From Cohnella kolymensis (GTDB lineage Bacteria; Bacillota; Bacilli; Paenibacillales; Paenibacillaceae), in NCBI RefSeq assembly GCF_000829465.1, contig NZ_JXAL01000012.1:1-64000 (forward strand): a stretch of DNA of 64,000 nucleotides. The letters run 5' to 3'. Below, one piece after another: positions 19,950 through 27,485 of this stretch (the stretch's first letter is position 1; each line of letters opens with the position of its first letter). Under the pieces are notes generated by a model. It was not told the origin of the DNA. It did no database searches and saw only the letters and a program-made list of their open reading frames with translations. Made by a program: the position numbers and the translations under genes.

Positions 19950-21125
19950 ATGAATCATAATCGGTCTTTCATCTATATGGATAATGCAGCAACGACCTGG
20001 CCGAAACCTCCATCCGTGATCGAGGCGATGGAGCGCTGTATGCTTGAGAGTGCAGCGAATCCGGGAAGAGGCAGCCATACGATGGCGGTGAAAGCGAGCC
20101 GCGTTCTGTTCGAGACACGCAAGCGGTTGTCCAAGCTTTTTCATATTGCAAATCCTAACGATATCGCATTTACATTGAATACAACACACGCATTAAACTT
20201 GGCCATACAAGGACTGCTGAAGCCGGGGGATCATGTGATCGCAACATCCCTCGAGCATAATTCAACCAGAAGGCCGCTCGAGGCATTGAAACGAACAATC
20301 GGCATCGAAGTTACGTATATCACAACCGATGCAAAGGGCGTTCTCGATTTAAAGCAGGTAGAGGATGCGATTAATGAGAGGACTAAGCTGGTTACGGCTG
20401 TGCACAGTTCTAACTTGCTAGGTACGATTCTTCCTGTGGCGGAACTCGGTGAGATTGCGAGACGGAGACGAATCAGGCTTTTGATAGATGCGGCGCAGAC
20501 TGCCGGCGTATTGCCGATTGATGTAACCGCTATGGGCATCGATCTTCTCGCATTCCCTGGTCATAAGGGGCTTCTCGGACCGCAGGGAACCGGGGGCTTA
20601 TACATAAATCCGGAGATCGAGCTTGAGCCTCTGCTCTTCGGAGGAACGGGAAGCAAATCCGAAGAGATCGGGCAGCCGAAGATCCGGCCAGACCGTTATG
20701 AAGCCGGAACGCAGAATACCGTCGGCCTGGCCGGACTGGCAGAAGGTGTTCGCTTTGTCTTAAACGAGACGGTGGAGACCATTCATGCCAAGGAGAAGGC
20801 ACTGACATATGAACTGATGGAGGGTCTTCAGCAAATTCCCGGCCTGTCCATACTGGGTCCCGATGTTGGGCAAGAACGGACGGCCATCGTTTCTTTTTTA
20901 CTGGAGGGAGTGGACCCTTCGGAAATTGCGTTTTTGCTGGACCAACAGTTCGGAATCGCAGTCCGATCAGGTTTTCATTGCACTCCGCTTGGCCATCAGA
21001 CTGCAGGATCGTATGAAACGGGCGCGGTACGCCTAAGCCCCGGGTATTTTACGGAGAAGTCGGAAATTGAATCGGTAATCGAAGCGGTAAAAGAAATCAA
21101 TGTAACGCTCACAGCAAGAGCATAA
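19950..21125 (+). CDS. class V aminotransferase, cysteine desulfurase-like
   Basis: PLP-dependent enzyme of 391 residues in the NifS/SufS superfamily. The N-terminus YMDNAATTWPKPPSVIEAM is a class V hallmark, the PLP lysine lies in FPGHKGLLGPQG, and a candidate catalytic cysteine lies in GFHCTPLGH. It most resembles the cysteine desulfurase-family proteins often found beside parB in Paenibacillus. Whether it supplies sulfur to a scaffold or acts on another amino acid cannot be told from sequence. The start ATG lies in GGTGAACAAGTATAAATG, with a weak ribosome binding site. Confidence 0.85.
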   Translation: MNHNRSFIYMDNAATTWPKPPSVIEAMERCMLESAANPGRGSHTMAVKASRVLFETRKRLSKLFHIANPNDIAFTLNTTHALNLAIQGLLKPGDHVIATSLEHNSTRRPLEALKRTIGIEVTYITTDAKGVLDLKQVEDAINERTKLVTAVHSSNLLGTILPVAELGEIARRRRIRLLIDAAQTAGVLPIDVTAMGIDLLAFPGHKGLLGPQGTGGLYINPEIELEPLLFGGTGSKSEEIGQPKIRPDRYEAGTQNTVGLAGLAEGVRFVLNETVETIHAKEKALTYELMEGLQQIPGLSILGPDVGQERTAIVSFLLEGVDPSEIAFLLDQQFGIAVRSGFHCTPLGHQTAGSYETGAVRLSPGYFTEKSEIESVIEAVKEINVTLTARA

Positions 21126-21146
21126 CACTGGGGGAGACACAATCAC

Positions 21147-21638
21147 ATGGACGGATGGAACGCTCAAATTGCGATGGCAATCGTTGCAGGGGAAGGCCTG
21201 CTGCTTTTGTTAATGTTTATTTGGCTGGCTGCGCTCAGCGGCAAATTGAGTAAATTGAAAAAGGCTCACCGCAAACTGGTAGGGGATACCGGGGTGAGTG
21301 GAATAGAAGATGTCATGCATGTCATACATGAACAGCTGTCCGATCTTAATCGTACGCATGAGCAGCAAGAACAGCGGCTGCAACAAATAGAGAGACGCCT
21401 GACCGCGCTTAAGGGGCGCGTTGGCGTCCATCGTTTCAATGCTTTCTCGGATACGGGAAGCGATTTGAGTTTTTCGGTCGCATTTGTAAATGAAGAGGAA
21501 GACGGGGTCGTGATCACGGGCATTCACGGAAGGGAACAAACGTTCCTGTACGCAAAGCCGATCGACAAGGGTCAATCCGCATATATCTTAACGCCGGAAG
21601 AGAAGACGGCCATCAGTCTGGCAATGCAAAAGGCATAA
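21147..21638 (+). CDS. DUF4446 membrane protein
   Basis: A 163-residue protein with one N-terminal membrane segment (about 7-29), a heptad-rich helix around HVIHEQLSDLNRTHEQQEQRLQQIE and a C-terminal globular part beginning RVGVHRFNAFSDTGSDLSFS, the DUF4446 signature. Function unknown. It is commonly found near parB in Paenibacillaceae. Its end overlaps the convergent yyaC gene by 26 bases. Confidence 0.85.
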   Translation: MDGWNAQIAMAIVAGEGLLLLLMFIWLAALSGKLSKLKKAHRKLVGDTGVSGIEDVMHVIHEQLSDLNRTHEQQEQRLQQIERRLTALKGRVGVHRFNAFSDTGSDLSFSVAFVNEEEDGVVITGIHGREQTFLYAKPIDKGQSAYILTPEEKTAISLAMQKA

Positions 21639-22233
21639 CGCTTCGGGTATTCTGAATGGCTCGTAAAAGACTTTGAGCAATGATTTCTGACATTTTCACT
21701 ACTAAATTAAGACGTGTATTCTGCAGAACGAAATATTCCATGAATCCGCCGACATTTACGATCCCGGTCATATGTATATCTCCAACCGGCGGCAGCTCTT
21801 TGTTGACGCCGGCGCCGGGGCGCACAGGGCCGGAGCCCAGCTGAATACACCCGACACTTGATACTTGTCCGAGGCAAGCGTCTACGGCGATTACGAAAGG
21901 CTGGCGTGACGATCTAAGAATCTTGAGTAAAGTATCTCCCAAGTTCATCGCATGCACGGGTTCATCCAATGTACCGTACAAGTCGAATAAAGTGCTGCAG
22001 TTGCCTTCACGCGATAAAGCGGTCCCCACAAGCGGACCGAGCGAGTCTCCCGTGGAACGATCGGTGCCGACGCAGACGACGACAATACGGCGCTCTAGCG
22101 GCAAATCCCTCAAATAATGTTCAAGATTCTGGGACAATCGATTCATAACAGTAGGTTCATTAAAAGGAATTTTTAATGAGAGCGCCGCCGAATCCGCTGC
22201 GGTGCCCGGCCGTTTCTCCCACGCGCCGTTCAT
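21613..22233 (-). CDS. yyaC: spore protease-like protein YyaC (DUF1256)
   Basis: A 206-residue DUF1256 protein related to the GPR germination protease fold. It shows VVCVGTDRSTGDSLGPLVGT (about 52-71) and AVDACLGQ, with VGDIHMTGIVNVGGFMEY in the C-terminal half. In B. subtilis yyaC sits near soj-spo0J and is sporulation-controlled; its protease activity is unproven. It is the only minus-strand gene in this stretch. Confidence 0.88.
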   Translation of the reverse strand: MNGAWEKRPGTAADSAALSLKIPFNEPTVMNRLSQNLEHYLRDLPLERRIVVVCVGTDRSTGDSLGPLVGTALSREGNCSTLFDLYGTLDEPVHAMNLGDTLLKILRSSRQPFVIAVDACLGQVSSVGCIQLGSGPVRPGAGVNKELPPVGDIHMTGIVNVGGFMEYFVLQNTRLNLVVKMSEIIAQSLLRAIQNTRSVMPFALPD

Positions 22234-22344
22234 TCGTCCGCTTCGCCTCCTCCCATAGTATGTTACTAGTATATGGATGAGAGGGCTCTTTTATACTTGC
22301 ATGTCTCTATGTTACACAGTCAGCGCCGGGAGGAACGGTGTATC

Positions 22345-22590
22345 GTGTCACTATTGATTGCATTCGATTCCACCCAGCAGGCTCTGCGTGCCGAAATGCT
22401 GTTGGAATACGCGGATATTGAGATCGATATCTGTCCGACGCCGAAGGAGATTACAGCCGGATGTGCCCTATCGATTGCATTCCCAGCGGAGGCGCTCTCT
22501 GAAGTGAGGCGGATCATTTCATCTGAGCAGGTAATGATTCGGGGCTTATTCCGAAAAAATTGTACAGGCTATGAAGAGATTATGGTTTGA
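22345..22590 (+). CDS. DUF3343 protein
   Basis: A protein of about 81 residues from the GTG at 22345 (GGGAGG upstream), starting MSLLIAFDSTQQALRAEMLLE. The DUF3343 hallmark is a short putative substrate-binding protein with PTPKEITAGCALSIAFP, a PxPxxxxxxCG-type segment with a conserved cysteine. In anaerobes such proteins go with selenium metabolism genes; here it precedes an MscS channel with 2-4 bases between coding and ribosome binding site. An upstream in-frame ATG at 22273 is possible. Function unknown. Confidence 0.75.
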   Translation: MSLLIAFDSTQQALRAEMLLEYADIEIDICPTPKEITAGCALSIAFPAEALSEVRRIISSEQVMIRGLFRKNCTGYEEIMV

Positions 22591-22604
22591 AAGGAGGCTT
22601 TCCG

Positions 22605-23465
22605 ATGCGTGCGATGATGAAGATCGCGGAAGACCCGTCCACGGATCATCTGTGGCAAGAATTCGTAAATAAGATTATGGCTATGGTCACAAATACGACA
22701 ATGTGGACTGCAGCCGCGCTCGTTCTGGGACGAATTCTACTCATTCTTCTTGTCAGCCGGCTGGCTTTAATGGTAATTAACCGGATCATTGACCATCTCA
22801 CAAGCGATCGAGAGTCTCTGCGGCTCAAACTTCGCACCCGAAGGGTACAGACGGTAGGCAAGCTCCTCAAGAATACCGCCGCTTATACCATTAATTTTAT
22901 TGTTGTTCTCTTAATTCTCGGCGAGTTTGATATTCAGCTCGCCCCCCTGTTAGCGGGAGCCGGAGTGCTCGGGCTTGCGATCGGCTTTGGCGCTCAAAGC
23001 CTTGTTAAGGACGTAATTACGGGGTTCTTCATAATTCTGGAAGACCAATTCGCAGTGGGAGACGTCATTGAGACCGGTACATTTAAAGGTACGGTTGAAA
23101 TGATCGGCTTGCGCGCTACCCGAATCAGAAGCTGGACCGGGGAAGTGCATATTGTTCCGAACGGATCCATCAATGCCGTCACCAATTTCTCCGTCAACCA
23201 ATCGTTGGCAGTCATTGATCTCATCATTCCATACGATGAGCAGGCAGATGAAACCATGGAAGCGATCCGGACCGTATTGTCGAAACTGACGGATCCGAAT
23301 ATGACCGGAACCCCTGAACTGCTCGGGATACAGAAGCTCGCTCTGAACGAGATGACCTTAAGAATAACGGCAGAATGCAAAGGTAATACTCAGTCGGATG
23401 TAACGCGTGTGATCAACACTGCTGTGAAAAAAGCGCTGGAGATGAGACAGAACGAGGCTTCCTAA
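22605..23465 (+). CDS. mscS: small-conductance mechanosensitive channel (MscS family)
   Basis: A 286-residue MscS channel. The ATG at 22605 follows AAAGGAGG. It has a membrane segment around VLGRILLILLVSRLALMVIN, then a pore-lining TM3 with LAPLLAGAGVLGLAIGFGAQSLVKDVITGFFIILED, the glycine and alanine-rich packing helix of MscS. The beta domain begins FAVGDVIETGTFKGTVEMIGLRATR. It relieves turgor on osmotic downshock. The homologue in B. subtilis near this locus is YkuT/YyaF-region type; assignment is to family. Confidence 0.92.
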   Translation: MRAMMKIAEDPSTDHLWQEFVNKIMAMVTNTTMWTAAALVLGRILLILLVSRLALMVINRIIDHLTSDRESLRLKLRTRRVQTVGKLLKNTAAYTINFIVVLLILGEFDIQLAPLLAGAGVLGLAIGFGAQSLVKDVITGFFIILEDQFAVGDVIETGTFKGTVEMIGLRATRIRSWTGEVHIVPNGSINAVTNFSVNQSLAVIDLIIPYDEQADETMEAIRTVLSKLTDPNMTGTPELLGIQKLALNEMTLRITAECKGNTQSDVTRVINTAVKKALEMRQNEAS

Positions 23466-23504
23466 TGGAAATTGCCGGCGAACGAAATAAATGGAGGCAT
23501 TAAA

Positions 23505-23723
23505 ATGGAAAGAAAACTTTTCGAACTTGGCGACATTGTGCAAATGAAAAAGCAGCATCCTTGCGGAGCGAACGAAATGGAAGTCATCCGCATGGGGATG
23601 GATATCCGTATTAAATGCGTGAAGTGCAAACACAGTATTCTGCTGCCTCGCGCCAAGTTCGAGAAGAGTCTCAAAAAAGTACTGAGGTCAGCGGCGGATG
23701 CGCAGACCACAGACCAGGAATGA
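23505..23723 (+). CDS. DUF951 zinc-ribbon-like protein
   Basis: A 72-residue protein from the ATG at 23505 (ATGGAGGC upstream). Text features: GDIVQMKKQHPCGANEMEVIRMGMDIRIKCVKCKHSILLPR, with a conserved Cys in HPCG and a CxxC (CVKC). DUF951/YyaF-adjacent proteins of this length occur widely in Firmicutes and are predicted RNA or DNA binding. It is the last gene before tRNA-Ser. Confidence 0.85.
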   Translation: MERKLFELGDIVQMKKQHPCGANEMEVIRMGMDIRIKCVKCKHSILLPRAKFEKSLKKVLRSAADAQTTDQE

Positions 23724-23782
23724 CGTGCGTAACAACCAGGTATAGAACGGAGTACAGCAAGGAATGTGGGGAATAACTCCAG

Positions 23783-23811
23783 TTGCGCGGTCACTGTAAA
23801 TATGTTATTAT
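23783..23811 (+). promoter_or_regulatory. tRNA-Ser promoter
   Basis: -35 TTGCGC (23783-23788), a 17-base spacer and -10 TATTAT (23806-23811), 12 bases before the mature tRNA start. Confidence 0.6.
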
Positions 23812-23823
23812 TTTTCTTGCTGT

Positions 23824-23914
23824 GGAGAGGTACCCAAGAGGCCCAAGGGGGTTGACTCGAAATCAACTAGGCGTCGCGAGGCGTGCGTGGGTTCGAATCC
23901 CACTCTCTCCGCCA
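23824..23914 (+). tRNA. tRNA-Ser (anticodon CGA)
   Basis: A 91-base class II tRNA with acceptor stem GGAGAGG/CTCTCC, anticodon stem GTTGA/TCAAC with loop CTCGAAA (anticodon CGA at 23858-23860, reading UCG), a long variable arm and T-loop GTTCGAATC, and an encoded 3' GCCA. It stands alone with its own promoter and terminator. Confidence 0.97.
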
Positions 23915-23933
23915 TTACATACATAGCTCTATC

Positions 23934-23960
23934 AAACGGCTCTATTAGAGCCGTTTTTGT
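23934..23960 (+). terminator. tRNA-Ser terminator
   Basis: AAACGGCTCT (23934-23943) pairs with AGAGCCGTTT with a short loop, followed by a T-run. It lies about 20 bases after the tRNA 3' end. Confidence 0.85.
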
Positions 23961-24325
23961 TTGCATAAAAACGAAGAACCCTTCTTTAAGGGGTTCTCCG
24001 GGCGACGTGTAATGAGATCAAGAATCGTTGCCAAGCGTTGCTGATTTCAAATCAGCTCTTCGGTGGCCGGAATCATATCGCTGTGTTACAGACCAGGTCT
24101 TTGGCACAAAATGTCCGCTGCCCTACTCCGAATGGAAACGTGATGTCTTGCGGCTGCTCCACCCAACAATCCAAGGGAACCACACCTCTCGATATCGTCG
24201 CCGAATCTTAGAATACCCATTTGCGAAATATATATTCCACAGCACGCAGTGAATGATCATAACTCCTAGCAGGCGAAATTCCTTCTGTGAGTAAGGGATT
24301 CCGGTTTCGCAGCAGAGAGAAAGCC
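23961..24325. other. non-coding gap between tRNA-Ser and the rpsF promoter
   Basis: A 365-base stretch without a supportable gene. A short hairpin (AGAACCCTT with AAGGGGTTCT, about 23975-23997) is visible at the left. A possible 74-codon open frame at 24028-24252 has no ribosome binding site and no recognisable family. It may be relic sequence. Confidence 0.6.
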
Positions 24326-24354
24326 TTGACCTGTACCGATGTTTGTGATAAATT
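24326..24354 (+). promoter_or_regulatory. rpsF-ssb-rpsR promoter
   Basis: -35 TTGACC (24326-24331), a 17-base spacer and -10 TAAATT (24349-24354). The -10 lies in TGTGATAAATTATTCA, nearly identical to the two rrn promoters at the other end of the window. Confidence 0.75.
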
Positions 24355-24360
24355 ATTCAG

Positions 24361-24415
24361 GTATGCAATTGAATGCATACTCCTTGCTCCTCGACCGTAT
24401 GACCATTTATACGGT
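24361..24415 (+). promoter_or_regulatory. rpsF leader hairpins (possible S6:S18 autoregulatory site)
   Basis: Two hairpins precede rpsF: GTATGCA/TGCATAC (24361-24380) and ACCGTAT/ATACGGT (24394-24415), the latter about 40 bases upstream of the start codon. In many bacteria the S6:S18 complex represses its own mRNA by binding a leader stem; these are candidates only. Confidence 0.4.
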
Positions 24416-24457
24416 GTTTAAAGCGGGGGGCCAAAGACCAAAAGGAGGTTACGGAAG

Positions 24458-24745
24458 ATGCGCAACTACGAGTTGATGTACATTATCCGTCCGGACGTGG
24501 AACAAGAAACCGTTCAAGCCGTCGTGGAGAAATTCCAGGGCATCATCGTGAACGGCGGAGAAATCGTTAAGCACGACATCATGGGTAAACGTCGTCTGGC
24601 TTACGAGATCAACAAGCACCGCGAAGGGACGTATGTGTTGGTTCACTTCACAGCACCGCCGACAGTTGTCGCGGAGTTGGAACGCGTACTCAAGATTTCG
24701 GATGAAATCATCCGACACATCGTTGTAAGAGACTTGACCGCGTAA
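24458..24745 (+). CDS. rpsF: 30S ribosomal protein S6
   Basis: A 95-residue S6, starting MRNYELMYIIRPDVEQE with AAAGGAGG upstream. The conserved core KRRLAYEINKHREGTYVLVHF follows. It is the first gene of the rpsF-ssb-rpsR operon. Confidence 0.97.
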   Translation: MRNYELMYIIRPDVEQETVQAVVEKFQGIIVNGGEIVKHDIMGKRRLAYEINKHREGTYVLVHFTAPPTVVAELERVLKISDEIIRHIVVRDLTA

Positions 24746-24811
24746 ACCGCACAAGAACCTGGCGGAATTCCGCCGCAAGCCTTAATGTCATGACAGGGGA
24801 GGGAACCCGCG

Positions 24812-25284
24812 ATGTTGAATCGAGTTATTTTAATAGGACGCTTGACCAAGGATCCCGAACTTCGTTACACGCCTGCAGGTGTCGCTGTAGCCCAATTTAC
24901 ATTGGCGGTAGACCGTGCTTTCTCCAGCAACAAGGAAGAAAGAGAAGCGGATTTTATCCCGGTCGTTACTTGGCGCCAACTGGCTGAAACCTGCGCTAAC
25001 TACCTTCGTAAAGGCCGTCTGGCCGCCGTAGAAGGGCGCATTCAGGTGCGCAACTACGAGAACAACGAAGGACGCCGCGTCTATGTGACGGAAGTCATCG
25101 CCGATAACGTTCGTTTCCTCGAATCTGCCAACCGCGACAGCGGGGGACAGGGTAGAGACGAGTCTTCAGGCGGAAGCGGCGAAGGTAACCGGAGTCCGGT
25201 ACTCGCAAAAGCGGCAACAATAACGATCCCTTCGCCGATGACGGGCGACCGATTGATATTTCGGACGATGATTTGCCATTTTAA
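24812..25284 (+). CDS. ssb: single-stranded DNA-binding protein, one frame break
   Basis: The OB fold [21 protein letters not shown] through [15 protein letters not shown] is intact. In the glycine-rich linker near 25198 the frame shifts by one base; the neighbouring frame continues [16 protein letters not shown] and ends DISDDDLPF, the acidic tail that recruits repair and replication partners, with stop TAA at 25282-25284. One missing G (GGG to GG) explains it. As ssb is essential, the intact protein is almost certainly made and the break is a sequence error; if read literally the gene would extend to 25357 without the acidic tail. Confidence 0.93.
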
Positions 25285-25304
25285 CTGGAAAGGACGGAGA
25301 ACAA

Positions 25305-25643
25305 ATGAGCGAACAACAAGCAGCAGCACCAGCACAATCCCAACCTCAAGCACGTGAAGAGCGCGGACCACGCGGACCTCGTGAAGGTGGAGGCGAGCAG
25401 CGTGAGCCTCGCAAATTCCGCCGCGGCGGACGTAACAAGCGCAAAAAGGTTTGCTACTTCACAGTTAATAAAATTACCCATGTCGACTACAAAGACTTGG
25501 ACTTGCTTCGCAAATTCATCAGCGAGCGCGGCAAAATCTTGCCACGCCGTGTGACCGGTACGAAAGCTAAGTATCAGCGCATGCTGACGGTTGCGATCAA
25601 ACGCTCCCGCCAAATGGCTTTGCTGCCATACACAACGGAGTAA
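25305..25643 (+). CDS. rpsR: 30S ribosomal protein S18, with long N-terminal extension
   Basis: A 112-residue S18. The core is canonical ([18 protein letters not shown], then [17 protein letters not shown]). The first 35-40 residues are a low-complexity Gln/Ala/Arg/Gly tail with repeated [14 protein letters not shown] sequence, longer than in B. subtilis S18 (about 79 residues). The start ATG has GGACGGAG upstream, so the extension appears translated. Confidence 0.95.
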   Translation: MSEQQAAAPAQSQPQAREERGPRGPREGGGEQREPRKFRRGGRNKRKKVCYFTVNKITHVDYKDLDLLRKFISERGKILPRRVTGTKAKYQRMLTVAIKRSRQMALLPYTTE

Positions 25644-25662
25644 TTGAGCCTGTAACACCATC

Positions 25663-25698
25663 CACGCTGCCGGGTAATCCGGCAGCGTGTTTCTATTT
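25663..25698 (+). terminator. rpsR operon terminator
   Basis: CACGCTGCCGG (25663-25673) pairs perfectly with CCGGCAGCGTG (25679-25689), loop of 5, then TTTCTATTTTC. Confidence 0.8.
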
Positions 25699-25845
25699 TC
25701 TGAGAAAAAATTGGGTTGTGTAGACTAGCTGTCAGCGTGTTTAATTAGGTAAGTAGCTGTAAATTACTCTGTAACAAAACAAGCACGAAAATCGTATATT
25801 AGGGGTCGGTACAGCAGGAACGCATTATTAAGGGAGAGAGAATGG

Positions 25846-26871
25846 ATGCGGGATTATCGTCGTTTAAAAATCATTTTGATTGCCAGCTTCATGGTACTGG
25901 TCGTAGGTTCGGGCATCATTTACGCCAACCGTGGAGCATTGGCGGCGCTGGGCTATGATTTATTCCTTTCCAATAAAGTAGAAGAGAGTTTAGCAAACTC
26001 CTATGAACCGCTCAAGGATCGGCCGAAGCCGGTAAAACCGCCGGAAGTGCAAAAGCCTTTCAGTATGCTGTTGATGGGTGTTGACGCACGCCCCGGAGAA
26101 ACAAGGGGACGCTCCGATACGCTCATATATACAGTGGTTCGGCCGCAGGACGGCAATGTGCTGATGTTGTCTATTCCGCGCGATACCTACACCGAGATGG
26201 TCGGCCGGGACGAGCCGGATAAAATTACACACGCTTATGCTTTCGGCGGCGCGGAAATGGCCGTCAACAGCGTGGCGAACCTGCTCGAAGCGCAAGTGGA
26301 CCATTATGCGTCCATCAACTTTCAAGGTTTCGTAGAAGTGGTGGATACGTTAGGCGGCGTTTCTCTGCCTATTACCGAGGATATTGTAAATAAAGGCGCT
26401 GATCACGAGAAATTTACGGTAACGGCAAACAAAGAGAGCTATACCGGGCAAGAGGCGCTCAACTTCGTACGTTATCGTGAAGACGCCGGCGGTGATATGA
26501 GCCGCACCGAGCGAAATCGGCAGTTTCTGGAGGCGCTAATGCGCAAAGCGGCGTCCATGAAGCAGTGGGATAACATTCCCGTGATTCTGGACATCGTCGG
26601 AGAGAACTTCCGTACCGATCTTCCACCCGAGTCCATGACCGTGCTCGCCAAGCAATTTTTGCAAACCGGACATCGTATTCAAAGCTATACGCTTAAAGGG
26701 GAAGGCCAAAGAATGGGTCCGCACAGCCTCTGGTATTTCGTTGCGGAGGATGAAGATTTACAGGCGGTGCGTGCAACGATCGCAGACTGGCTAAACCCTG
26801 CCACCCCGGAAGCCGCATTAACGACACCGCAAAAAACAGCTATCACCGAACAAGACAAAAGTCCCTCTTAA
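25846..26871 (+). CDS. LytR-CpsA-Psr (LCP) family cell-wall ligase
   Basis: A 341-residue LCP protein. An N-terminal membrane segment (about 8-28) puts the catalytic domain outside the cell. The LCP core shows LLMGVDARPGETRGRSDTLI with the conserved Asp and Arg residues, SIPRDTYTEM, and VRYREDAGGDMSRTERNRQFL. LCP enzymes transfer teichoic or other glycopolymers from lipid carrier to peptidoglycan. The ATG at 25846 has AGGGAGAG upstream; an overlapping ATG at 25842 is out of frame. The C-terminal 35 residues are low complexity. Confidence 0.9.
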   Translation: MRDYRRLKIILIASFMVLVVGSGIIYANRGALAALGYDLFLSNKVEESLANSYEPLKDRPKPVKPPEVQKPFSMLLMGVDARPGETRGRSDTLIYTVVRPQDGNVLMLSIPRDTYTEMVGRDEPDKITHAYAFGGAEMAVNSVANLLEAQVDHYASINFQGFVEVVDTLGGVSLPITEDIVNKGADHEKFTVTANKESYTGQEALNFVRYREDAGGDMSRTERNRQFLEALMRKAASMKQWDNIPVILDIVGENFRTDLPPESMTVLAKQFLQTGHRIQSYTLKGEGQRMGPHSLWYFVAEDEDLQAVRATIADWLNPATPEAALTTPQKTAITEQDKSPS

Positions 26872-26921
26872 AATGACAAGATGTGCTTTTTTGCAGATGG
26901 TGAGCAGCGGCTTTCACATGA

Positions 26922-26927
26922 TATAAT
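26922..26927 (+). promoter_or_regulatory. -10 element for the CBS-pair gene
   Basis: TGATATAAT, an extended -10 with TATAAT at 26922-26927, about 56 bases before the CBS-pair start codon. No clear -35 is present. Confidence 0.4.
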
Positions 26928-26982
26928 AAAAAAGGCCGCAGCCATTTGGCTTCGGTTCTTCGTTTTCACGAAGGAGGAACCC

Positions 26983-27423
26983 ATGAACATTGCATTTTTT
27001 CTCCTGCCTAAACAGGATGTGATCTGCGTAGATGAGAATGCGACACTTCGGCAAACAATGGAACGTATGGAGCATCACCGGTATACCGCGGTTCCTGTCA
27101 TCAGCGAACAAGGTGAATACAAAGCGACCGTCACCGAAGGTGATCTGTTGTGGTATTTGAAGAACAGGCCGGAGCTGACCTTCGACCAGCACCATCGGGT
27201 CGCGTTAAGCGAAGTGCCGATGCGTACCAACAATCGTTCCGTACGAATCGACGCGAATATGGAAGATCTCATCTCGCTCGCCAAGACCCAGAACTTTGTC
27301 CCTGTCGTCGACGATATGAACCGGTTCATCGGCATCGTCAGACGAAGCGATATCATTGACTATTGCGAACAGCTGCTTCTACCCTTTGAAGCGAATGAAA
27401 GAGAATTAAAGAGGGAAGCGTAG
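26983..27423 (+). CDS. CBS-pair protein (putative nucleotide sensor)
   Basis: A 146-residue protein of two CBS motifs: the first around DENATLRQTMERMEHHRYTAVPV, the second around ANMEDLISLAKTQNFVPVVDD with GIVRRSDIIDYC. The ATG at 26983 follows AAGGAGG. Small stand-alone CBS pairs bind adenine nucleotides; some in Firmicutes (CbpB/DarB) bind c-di-AMP. The c-di-AMP phosphodiesterase gene gdpP lies 3.5 kb away, but no direct link is shown. Confidence 0.85.
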   Translation: MNIAFFLLPKQDVICVDENATLRQTMERMEHHRYTAVPVISEQGEYKATVTEGDLLWYLKNRPELTFDQHHRVALSEVPMRTNNRSVRIDANMEDLISLAKTQNFVPVVDDMNRFIGIVRRSDIIDYCEQLLLPFEANERELKREA

Positions 27424-27485
27424 GAAAATATTGGGACGGTTCATCACTAGGCATTTAGACTAACCGGGTATACATGGAGGAACGG

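Noticed and set aside
24028..24252. Possible 74-codon gene in the gap before rpsF
   Set aside because: No ribosome binding site, no recognisable family, and it lies in a non-coding gap between a terminator and a promoter.
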